Shown here piece by piece: positions 6,787 to 13,279 of a DNA stretch of 60,067 nt; positions within the stretch are counted from its first letter, which is position 1, and each line of letters starts with the position of its first letter. A program made the position numbers and the translations under genes. Source of the DNA: Flavobacteriaceae bacterium (GTDB lineage: Bacteria > Bacteroidota > Bacteroidia > Flavobacteriales > Flavobacteriaceae); the NCBI GenBank assembly GCA_016780065.1, contig JADHML010000007.1, positions 1-60,067 of the forward strand, in the 5' to 3' direction. The notes under the pieces are model-generated. The model made no database searches. It saw nothing but the letters and a program-made list of their open reading frames with translations, and had not been told where the DNA came from.

Positions 6787-7570
6787 TTTCAATTCTTTCC
6801 ATTATTGCACTATATTTTTCGAGTATTTTTTCAAGTCCTATTCGATTCAAGTCAGTGCCCGTTTTAAAATTAACGGTTTTTAATGATAATTTTTTTGGTT
6901 TATTTAATCCTCGAGGTTTGTTGTATTTCCCAAAAGGAAAAGGAAGAATATACGTGCCATTAGCTACTGCTGCGGCCCAAAACCATATATCGTCTGTTGT
7001 TGGTGCAATTTCTTTAAATATATCGGTATCCATCATTTCCTGATCCAACGAATTTGGAGGATACAAAACACCTCCAACACCTGTTTGTATATTTTTAAAA
7101 CTAAAATGTAGCCTATTTGTAAAAAAATGGTACCAACGATATTTTTTCCACTGACGATAGGGAGCATTCAGTTTTATCTTTTTGGCTCGATTGGCAATAA
7201 TAACATCTGGAATTTGTTCATGAAGGTGAAGCAAATCTCGCAACATATTTTTATGATACCGAACGTCATCATCGACTGTTACGATTATATCGTTCGGAAA
7301 ATCCTTCAGCGCTGGAATTAATTTTCGATATGAACGAATGTCTTCACTATAATCTCTAATTTCAAACAGCGGATTGTTGTTAGCTAAAGCCTTAAGCTCT
7401 AAGGGAATTTTATTGTCTTTGAATTGTGAAAACGTAAGATATAGAACCACTTTATCGGGCAAAGTATTGCCTACTAAAATAGACTTAATCGCATCTTTAG
7501 CATAGGGTATTGCAGCTGGAAAAGAAGTTAAGGATACAATTACTTTTTTTTGTTTTAACATATTTTTCAT
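6776..7570 (-). CDS. GT-A-like glycosyltransferase (copy 2)
   Basis: This 264-residue protein starts at ATG 7570. It shares with copy 1 the segments VIVSLTSFPAAIPYA, DKVVLYLTFSQF, LIPALKDFPNDIIVTVDDDV, RYHKNMLRDLL, NIQTGVGGVLYPP and DDIWFWAAAVANGT. The DDD triplet and the DDIW motif are both kept, so it should be active. It is first in a two-gene minus-strand unit with Stealth copy 2 (11-bp overlap). In the plus-strand pair the GT comes second, so the two pairs are not a simple inverted duplication. Confidence 0.7.
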   Translation of the reverse strand: MKNMLKQKKVIVSLTSFPAAIPYAKDAIKSILVGNTLPDKVVLYLTFSQFKDNKIPLELKALANNNPLFEIRDYSEDIRSYRKLIPALKDFPNDIIVTVDDDVRYHKNMLRDLLHLHEQIPDVIIANRAKKIKLNAPYRQWKKYRWYHFFTNRLHFSFKNIQTGVGGVLYPPNSLDQEMMDTDIFKEIAPTTDDIWFWAAAVANGTYILPFPFGKYNKPRGLNKPKKLSLKTVNFKTGTDLNRIGLEKILEKYSAIMERIENEK

Positions 7571-8099
7571 TAGCCCTTTTGTTGGGAAATTCCTTTTATT
7601 AAGAGTGCGTCCTCTTTTTAATGTGCATACATAACACGTTCGTTATGATTCAAAATAGTTTATGCGAAATTTATAAAAGTTAATTTAATCCAGTAAAAAT
7701 ATGGTATTTTCTTAGGGTTTTAAAAGAGCGTTTAAACCTTTTTGAATATCCGTTTTGACACCTAATTTAAATTGAGTGAAGTAATAATAAGTCTGTCAAA
7801 GACTTCCATGCCCTATGGTATGTACGCTTGGGTTAGAAGCTTATTTGCCCATTATGATTATATAATTTGGGTGAATAGCCATGAATATGGTCAAAAGGGG
7901 AAGTATGGAGTTATTGAAATCTTTGGTAAAAAAGCCCCTAAGCGCGTTTCCCCTTAAATGCTTAGTAACAAATAACTTACGCAGTGATGTCTTACTCACA
8001 AGAGAACCAGATGCTCCCAAAAAAGGATTAAGATATTTTTTGATCTCCTCAAAAAAACTGAAAGTTTATTTTATACATTAGAAGCACAAAATCTAACCG
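7571..8099 (+). other. 529-bp region without a convincing gene
   Basis: This is A/T-rich DNA between the glycan island and the acid phosphatase. Short open stretches at 7772-7957 (TTG start) and 7881-8081 overlap in different frames and match nothing recognised. Possible pieces such as HYDYIIWVNSHEYGQKGKYG look like real protein but are too short. They could be remnants of a degraded gene. No terminator or RNA structure was clear. Confidence 0.4.
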
Positions 8100-8798
8100 A
8101 TGAAAAAGCTGATTTTATTATTTCTACTTGTCGTTGTTTTTGCAGGTTGTACTACAGAGCATTCAAGAAAAGACCACTCTATTTTTTGGCAAAAAAACAG
8201 CGCAGAATATCATGCCCTTTGCATTCAGGCATATAACATAGCCAAAACCAAGCTAGATAAAGCAATCGCAGAACAAAGCAACCAACCCCTAGCCATTGTT
8301 GCAGACATCGATGAAACTATTTTGAACAACCTTCCCTACAATCAGATGCTTATCGACTCAAGCCAAAGTTTCAATCAAAAAACATGGTCTGAATGGGTAA
8401 ACAAACAAATCGCTACTCCGATACCCGGCGCATTAGACTTCTTTAACTATGCCTCTAAACAGGATGTTGAAATCATTTACCTTTCAAACAGAAGTGTAGA
8501 AAACTATGCCCCTACCAAAGCCAATCTTATCTCTGCCGGTTTCCCTTTTGAGCAAGAGACCATCATGCTGCTTAGAGGCGATGACGGGAACAAAGAGTCT
8601 AGAAGAAATCAACTTTCTGACTACAACATTGTCTTGCTTCTTGGAGACAATCTAGCAGATTTTGATGAGCGTTTTTACAAAAAATCGAATCAAACTAGGA
8701 TTGAAGATGTCAACTCACTCGCTCATTTGTTTGGGGATAAGTTTATTGTATTCCCAAACCTTATTTACGGAACTTGGGAAATGGGGTTTGAAGATTGA
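8100..8798 (+). CDS. 5'-nucleotidase, lipoprotein e(P4) family acid phosphatase
   Basis: This 232-residue protein carries a lipoprotein signal: MKKLILLFLLVVVFAGC, with lipobox VFAGC and Cys17. The HAD-type acid phosphatase core has the nucleophile motif DIDETILNN (Asp69 and Asp71), motif II in IIYLSNRS, and the Mg2+ motif LLLGDNLADFDERF. Haemophilus e(P4) and relatives dephosphorylate nucleotides (NMN, 5'-nucleotides) at the outer membrane, so a phosphate or nucleoside salvage role fits. The length is slightly short of e(P4) (about 270). It is a single gene; a bidirectional-type terminator follows. Confidence 0.88.
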   Translation: MKKLILLFLLVVVFAGCTTEHSRKDHSIFWQKNSAEYHALCIQAYNIAKTKLDKAIAEQSNQPLAIVADIDETILNNLPYNQMLIDSSQSFNQKTWSEWVNKQIATPIPGALDFFNYASKQDVEIIYLSNRSVENYAPTKANLISAGFPFEQETIMLLRGDDGNKESRRNQLSDYNIVLLLGDNLADFDERFYKKSNQTRIEDVNSLAHLFGDKFIVFPNLIYGTWEMGFED

Positions 8799-8878
8799 AA
8801 CAATTGATAGAATTTCATTCACTGAACAATGTTTTAAAAAACACAAAGAAATATCCTATTCATAAAACCTTATTCATA

Positions 8879-8908
8879 AAAAAAAGCGTTGAAAACAACG
8901 CTTTTTTT
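8879..8908. terminator. bidirectional terminator
   Basis: The stem is A-run plus AGCGTTG (8885-8891) / CAACGCT (8896-8902) with an AAAA loop, flanked by seven A on the left and seven T on the right. It can stop transcription from both the acid phosphatase gene (plus) and the SnoaL-domain gene (minus), which converge here. Confidence 0.85.
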
Positions 8909-8922
8909 ATGAGGTTGAATGC

Positions 8923-9762
8923 TTATTGACAGGGTTCACATGTGTTAAAGCACACTGGATCTAAAGTAGTACTTCCCTCAACTTGTGCAACTCGGTTTGT
9001 ATACACATCTGTGGTTTTGGTACAAGAATTATCTGGCTGAAAACTTTCTTCAACAGATTGGTTGTCAAGAACAAACTTGTACTGCATTTCCCCAGGAAAT
9101 ACCTCAACTGTAGTCGTATAGATTCCATCACCATCTTCGTCGGTCATAGAATCACAAGTACCACACCAATTATTGAAAGAACCGAAAACCCCAACGGTAC
9201 TAAAATCTCCTTCGTATGAGTTCATGTCAACAGAAAGCGTCACTTGTGCAGGAGCAATTACTCTGTGTTGAAACACCTTGAAGTATTGAACTTTTCCGTT
9301 TTCAATAAACACATTGGCATGATTGTCTTCAACAGTTACTGACTCCCCATTATCTATCCGTAATGAAAAGCCAGTAATCAACCAATCGCCATTGATCGGA
9401 GTTCCTTGATCATTTACAAATTTAACAGGCACACCCCATTGTTGTTGAACGCTCACTTCATCGTTGTCAGCAAACCATTGGGTAAGGAAATCTGTAAGCG
9501 CCTGTTTTCCTTCAATGACAAGCTCCCCTCCCGGAGCTTCAATTCGAATGTTATCTCCGGCCAATTCAGCAATTGCCGCTGCATCTCCTTCAGAATGTAG
9601 TTCACACCACTGTAGCCAAACGTCTACACTATCTTGGCTCCCAAGAATAAAGGCATTAGGTCGGTCTCCTGCGAAACCTACAGCGCCATCGAGAGTTTGG
9701 GCACTAACCGATATGAATGAAAAGGATAATAAATAAAGAAAAAAGTAAAATAAGTTTTTCAT
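8923..9762 (-). CDS. secreted SnoaL-like plus glycogen-binding-like domain protein
   Basis: This 279-residue protein has a signal peptide at residues 1-21 (SFISVSAQ). The first domain (about 45-165) is SnoaL/NTF2-like: DVWLQWCELHSEGDAAAIAE, a WGVPVKF region, and a final FIENGKVQYFKVFQHRV strand. The second (about 170-279) resembles an AMPK/CBM48-type carbohydrate-binding fold: VGVFGSFNNWCGTCD, DEDGDGIYTTTVEV and PGEMQYKFVLDN. It is cysteine-rich and ends CFNTCEPCQ. Glycan binding is inferred from the family, not shown. No T9SS sorting tail was seen. The combination suggests a periplasmic or surface ligand-binding protein; an enzyme role is uncertain. Confidence 0.65.
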   Translation of the reverse strand: MKNLFYFFLYLLSFSFISVSAQTLDGAVGFAGDRPNAFILGSQDSVDVWLQWCELHSEGDAAAIAELAGDNIRIEAPGGELVIEGKQALTDFLTQWFADNDEVSVQQQWGVPVKFVNDQGTPINGDWLITGFSLRIDNGESVTVEDNHANVFIENGKVQYFKVFQHRVIAPAQVTLSVDMNSYEGDFSTVGVFGSFNNWCGTCDSMTDEDGDGIYTTTVEVFPGEMQYKFVLDNQSVEESFQPDNSCTKTTDVYTNRVAQVEGSTTLDPVCFNTCEPCQ

Positions 9763-9920
9763 CTGTTATGTTTTTTTGATTAACTCTAAAGATAATAAAT
9801 TTTGTTTTTTTCTTAACTATATTAAATTGATTTTACCCTCAAGTCTATGTTTGTATAATGGTCATTTTCATTTACCGAAAAGTATTTGCATAAATTTACA
9901 TTCACAAAATTGTATCACTC

Positions 9921-10934
9921 ATGATTTTATTCCGTTTTAGCAAGATCTTAACTGTTCTTTTTTGGGTGTTTACTATTGTGTTATGGGGACAAAAGACAAC
10001 CCTTTCCTTTGGATCTTGCCACAAAATGGATAAGTCTAGCAGCGATGTCATTTTAAATACCATTGCTGTTGAAAAACCTGATGGCTTCATTTGGCTGGGC
10101 GACATCGTGTATGGGGAGGATGGCAACTCAAAAGATTTAAAAACAAAATTTGATAGACTCAGTAACAAAGCCGCTTATCAAAACCTAAAACAAAGCACCA
10201 AAGTGTATGGTATTTGGGACGATCATGACTATGGAATCAACGACGGTGGAGCAGACTACGTTAACAAATCCGAAAGCCGCCGTGACCTGTTCTCTTTTTT
10301 GGGGCTGCCCAAAGACCATCGTGCCTTCCAAAGAGAAGGTGCCTATCAAGCATATACTATACAAGCCAACAAACACCACGTCAGGTTGATTCTTCTAGAC
10401 AATAGATATTTTAAAACCCGATATGTTAAGTCTAAGAACAATCGACAGCAATATCGTAAAGACAGAAAAGGCACACTGCTAGGAAAAGCACAATGGGCAT
10501 GGATTGAAAAGCAATTAAAAAACTCGAATGCAACAGTTCATGTTTTTGGGTGCGGAATCCAATTGTTGTCAAATAAACATCGTTTTGAGAAATGGAGTAA
10601 TTATCCCAAAGAGCGAAAAAAAATGCTCCGGTTGTTACAGAAATACAAGGTTAAAAACCCCATCTTTTTAACTGGAGATCGCCATATGTCTGAATTGTCT
10701 ATCGCCAATATTGGATATACTTCTTTGATAGATGCAACCTCGAGCGGTATGACAGAAGCGTTGACTTATAACTTGACAGAAGAAAACCCATATCGAGTCG
10801 GGCCCACCATAGGTGAAGATAGCTATGGTCAACTGATCGTCGACTGGGACGAAAGACTTATCAGCATCATTTTCAAGAACTCAAAAGGAGTTCCTTTGTA
10901 TGCGTACCAACAAGATTTAATGAAAATTAATTGA
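9921..10934 (+). CDS. PhoD-like phosphatase (metallophosphoesterase)
   Basis: This 337-residue protein has an N-terminal signal peptide (residues 1-23, ending LWGQ). The PhoD-type metal sites follow in order: FGSCHKMD, IWLGDIVYGED, GIWDDHDYGIND and, near the C-terminus, FLTGDRHMSEL. Members are Ca2+/Fe3+-dependent phosphomono- or diesterases acting outside the cytoplasm, so it probably scavenges phosphate or trims phosphodiester-linked glycans. The protein is compact compared with Bacillus PhoD (over 500) but normal for the Bacteroidota short form. It is convergent with the carbonic anhydrase gene, leaving only 8 bp. Confidence 0.85.
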   Translation: MILFRFSKILTVLFWVFTIVLWGQKTTLSFGSCHKMDKSSSDVILNTIAVEKPDGFIWLGDIVYGEDGNSKDLKTKFDRLSNKAAYQNLKQSTKVYGIWDDHDYGINDGGADYVNKSESRRDLFSFLGLPKDHRAFQREGAYQAYTIQANKHHVRLILLDNRYFKTRYVKSKNNRQQYRKDRKGTLLGKAQWAWIEKQLKNSNATVHVFGCGIQLLSNKHRFEKWSNYPKERKKMLRLLQKYKVKNPIFLTGDRHMSELSIANIGYTSLIDATSSGMTEALTYNLTEENPYRVGPTIGEDSYGQLIVDWDERLISIIFKNSKGVPLYAYQQDLMKIN

Positions 10935-10942
10935 GGGTGATG

Positions 10943-11575
10943 TCAGTCGAGCCAAGTGACCTCGCCGCTATCGAGCTGATAAACACCGCCTACCAAACCA
11001 ATGCTTCCTTTTTGGTAGAGATTATCAAGAATGCTGCTCTTTTCCAAAATACGCTGCATCGTAGCACGTACATTGTTTTCGATTGTTGCATTGACAAATT
11101 CTAAGTCAGAGCTGCTAGGAGTTTTTCCCGTTGATTTGGCCGTATGATCAACCGCGGGTTGAATAGAAGCCAACAAGCCTGTGATATGACCCAATTCGAC
11201 TCCATCACATGCGGCTTTAACCGCTCCACACCCTGCATGGCCCAGCACCACGATGAGCTTGCTTCCTGCCACTGCGCAGGCATATTCCATACTTCCTAAG
11301 ATGTCGTCATTTTCGAAGTTTCCAGCAACTCGAGCAACAAAAATATCACCAACGTGTTGATCAAAAACCAATTCTACAGGAACACGTGAATCAATACAAG
11401 ATAAGACCACCGCTTTTGGATACTGCCCCCCAGTTGTTTGAGTGCGCAAAGAGTGAGCATCTACTTGATGAATTGATCCTGTTGTATAACGCTTATTCCC
11501 CAATTGTAAATCATTCAATACGTTTTTAGGGGTGAGCTGATCTTGGTCTGATTTTTGTATGGAATCTTTTCTCAT
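10943..11575 (-). CDS. beta-class carbonic anhydrase
   Basis: This 210-residue protein carries the beta-class zinc site: Cys60 in LSCIDSRVP with the Asp62-Arg64 dyad, then His113 and Cys116 in VVLGHAGCGAV. It interconverts CO2 and bicarbonate, here plausibly feeding the biotin-dependent acetyl-CoA carboxylase encoded elsewhere in the window. No signal peptide is present, so it is cytoplasmic. The length is typical (200-220). The start at ATG 11575 leaves a short, charged N-terminal arm, as in relatives. It is transcribed divergently from the ECF sigma gene across about 120 bp. Confidence 0.92.
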   Translation of the reverse strand: MRKDSIQKSDQDQLTPKNVLNDLQLGNKRYTTGSIHQVDAHSLRTQTTGGQYPKAVVLSCIDSRVPVELVFDQHVGDIFVARVAGNFENDDILGSMEYACAVAGSKLIVVLGHAGCGAVKAACDGVELGHITGLLASIQPAVDHTAKSTGKTPSSSDLEFVNATIENNVRATMQRILEKSSILDNLYQKGSIGLVGGVYQLDSGEVTWLD

Positions 11576-11654
11576 AATTAAGAGTAAATATTTTTTGCTC
11601 TAAAATATACTTTTTTAAGAAATATTAACGTTCTGATATATATACAACTCATCC

Positions 11655-11682
11655 CAACTTTCTCAAAATAGTTGGGTCTAAA
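11655..11682 (+). promoter_or_regulatory. ECF-type promoter in front of the sigma gene
   Basis: CAACT (11655-11659), 14 nt, GGGTCTAAA (11674-11682). The same motif with the same spacing occurs at 12562-12589 before the Spy-like gene. AAC and GTC motifs about 16 nt apart are typical of ECF promoters, so the sigma factor probably activates itself. A short inverted repeat CCCAACT/AGTTGGG overlaps the element. The predicted start site fits the TTG start at 11697. Confidence 0.6.
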
Positions 11683-11696
11683 TACAAACTTAACAT

Positions 11697-12242
11697 TTGG
11701 TTTCTTCGGAAGATCATATTGAAAAATTAATCCATTCATCAAAACATGAGCGCGCTTTAACAGAAATTGCTCATGTCTTTCATGAAAGGTTGTATTGGAT
11801 GATTCGGAAGCTGGTGCTAAATCATGAAGACGCCAATGACGTACTTCAAAACACCTATGTTCGTGTTTTTAAGGGGTTGCCAAAATTTCGTTTTCAAAGC
11901 AGCATCAAAACCTGGTGTTATAGGATTGCTTATAACGAATCTATGAGGCATTTGAACAAACAAAAAAAACAGGCTCTCTTGTGGCCCGATGGAACTTTGC
12001 CTGACTACTGGTCTCAACTATGTGAAGATCCTTATTTTGATGCGCATCAAGTAGATGCCCACTTTCAAAAACTTTTGGGAGAACTTACAGAAGACCAACG
12101 GATTGTCTTTTCTATGAAGTACTACGACGAATTAAAGTTTACTGAAATCGCAGCAGTTACAAAGCGTAATGTCAACGCTATCAAGACTACATATTATGCA
12201 GCCAAGAAAGCCTTGACCCAACAACTAAAAATAGCCGTATGA
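11697..12242 (+). CDS. ECF sigma factor (RNA polymerase sigma-70 family)
   Basis: This 181-residue protein has Sigma70 region 2 (about residues 25-95) with LVLNHEDANDVLQNTYVRVF, then FQSSIKTWCYRIAYNESMRH. Region 4 (about 125-180) has LTEDQRIVFSMKYYDELKFT and the helix-turn-helix EIAAVTKRNVNAIKTTYYAA. Region 3 and region 1 are missing, as expected for ECF. The start is TTG at 11697: no ATG lies upstream in frame, and the predicted promoter sits immediately before it. It overlaps the next gene by ATGA, so both are translated together. It is probably autoregulated through the CAACT-N14-GGGTCTAAA promoter. Confidence 0.85.
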   Translation: MVSSEDHIEKLIHSSKHERALTEIAHVFHERLYWMIRKLVLNHEDANDVLQNTYVRVFKGLPKFRFQSSIKTWCYRIAYNESMRHLNKQKKQALLWPDGTLPDYWSQLCEDPYFDAHQVDAHFQKLLGELTEDQRIVFSMKYYDELKFTEIAAVTKRNVNAIKTTYYAAKKALTQQLKIAV

Positions 12243-12556
12243 GCGTCCACAAAACAAAACAGTTTCGAAGATTAGGCTATAGTGTGCCCGATAAATATTT
12301 TGATCTTTCAAAACAGCGGATGTTAAATCATGTTTTGATGCCTAAACAAAAAACAATCGTTCGGCCACTATGGAAAAAATTTATTGAAACCGCAGCGGTG
12401 CTTGTATTGTTGTTGGCGACAAAATGGTCTATAGATACTTATATGAATTCTTCCATATATAGTGACTACGACGTTTTATTGGTTGAATCTATGTTAATTG
12501 AGGAAGATGATTTTGATGCATGGTTTGAGGAGAATTATGTGTTGGACGTCCTTTGA
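12239..12556 (+). CDS. single-pass membrane protein, candidate anti-sigma factor
   Basis: This 105-residue protein has a cytoplasmic N-terminus with basic residues (about 1-45), one transmembrane helix at about 48-62 (FIETAAVLVLLLATKW), then a short periplasmic tail rich in acidic residues and ending DFDAWFEENYVLDVL. It is translationally coupled to the sigma gene (4-bp overlap ATGA). The position and topology fit an anti-sigma factor, but it lacks a recognisable zinc-binding ZAS motif (no HxxxCxxC). It could also be a membrane sensor that binds sigma directly. The role is an inference from context. Confidence 0.6.
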   Translation: MSVHKTKQFRRLGYSVPDKYFDLSKQRMLNHVLMPKQKTIVRPLWKKFIETAAVLVLLLATKWSIDTYMNSSIYSDYDVLLVESMLIEEDDFDAWFEENYVLDVL

Positions 12557-12561
12557 GTTTA

Positions 12562-12589
12562 CAACTATTTTAAAGCCAAAGGGTCTAAA
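12562..12589 (+). promoter_or_regulatory. ECF-type promoter in front of the Spy-like gene
   Basis: CAACT (12562-12566), 14 nt, GGGTCTAAA (12581-12589). It is identical in both elements and spacing to the promoter at 11655-11682 and lies 24 bp before ATG 12613. It suggests the LTxxQ protein is a direct target of the adjacent ECF sigma factor. Confidence 0.6.
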
Positions 12590-12612
12590 CTGTAAACCCT
12601 AACACAAATACA

Positions 12613-13083
12613 ATGAAATCAAATATCTTATGTTTTTTTATCATGGTTTTTTTCGCTTTGCCACTCAGTGCACAAAAGGAACCAAAAACTATCAAAAAGG
12701 ACTTACGTGGGATGGAAAAAATCTTAAGTCCTAAGCAGCTTGAAATGCTAAAATCCCAAAGGGAATTGGTCAGAAACCAAAGAGAAGCCTTAAAAAACAG
12801 CCTTACCAAAGAACAGAAGGCCGTTATGGAAAGTCAAGATTTGGGGCCAGGTGAGCGCAAGAAAGCGCTTAGAGAGCTGCTCAATCAGAACCAGCGCGAT
12901 ATGCTGGAAACTCACAAAAACAACATCAAAAACCTTAAAGAAGATTTCCGAAAAACGTTGACAGCGGAGCAAAAAGAAGCCTTAAAAAAACGTCGTAAAA
13001 GAACCAAAATGCGTCGAGATGCGCTCAGTAAACGTCGTGATTCTGTCAAAACTAAAAAACGACAAAAAGAAAGCCGTTATTGA
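12613..13083 (+). CDS. periplasmic Spy/CpxP-like LTxxQ protein
   Basis: This 156-residue protein has a signal peptide at 1-20 (FFALPLSAQ). The mature protein is highly charged and helical, with four LTxxQ-type repeats: LSPKQLEML, LTKEQKAVM, LNQNQRDML and LTAEQKEAL. A lysine/arginine-rich tail (KKRRKRTKMRRD) follows. LTxxQ motifs are typical of Spy and CpxP, periplasmic chaperones induced by envelope stress. The basic tail is longer than in E. coli Spy. Its own copy of the ECF promoter lies directly upstream, so it is the likely output of the sigma circuit. Alternatively it may bind metal or envelope polyanions. Confidence 0.65.
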   Translation: MKSNILCFFIMVFFALPLSAQKEPKTIKKDLRGMEKILSPKQLEMLKSQRELVRNQREALKNSLTKEQKAVMESQDLGPGERKKALRELLNQNQRDMLETHKNNIKNLKEDFRKTLTAEQKEALKKRRKRTKMRRDALSKRRDSVKTKKRQKESRY

Positions 13084-13117
13084 ATAGACTGACCCACAAG
13101 TCAAGTCTTCTTAGTCT

Positions 13118-13167
13118 AATCCATAAAATGTGTTCATTACAAAAAACAAATACGCATTTTATGGATT
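13118..13167. terminator. long inverted repeat, possible terminator
   Basis: AATCCATAAAATG (13118-13130) pairs perfectly with CATTTTATGGATT (13155-13167) across a 24-nt loop. A G-T and a G-C pair extend it to 15 bp. It lies between the Spy-like gene and the acyltransferase gene. There is no strong U-tract, so terminator function is only a guess; a protein-binding palindrome is also possible. Confidence 0.4.
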
Positions 13168-13279
13168 TGTTTATTTGAACAGTCTTGATTTTTTAAATTG
13201 ATAAATGTTGTTCATTTGCGTTCAAAACGGACATAAGCCGTGTTTTGTTTGGTTAAATTCGTGCTGGTAAAAAAGCAGT

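Noticed and set aside
6669-7043. Plus-strand ORF opposite Stealth copy 2 and GT copy 2
   Set aside because: It lies antisense to two clearly recognisable genes, with no motif of its own.
9464-9736. Plus-strand ORF inside the SnoaL-domain gene
   Set aside because: Antisense shadow of a protein with signal peptide and recognisable domains; no motif.
11653-11676. CCCAACT/AGTTGGG as a sigma-gene attenuator hairpin
   Set aside because: It overlaps the proposed -35 to -10 region and so is upstream of the transcript; more likely incidental to, or an operator within, the promoter. It is missing at the second promoter.
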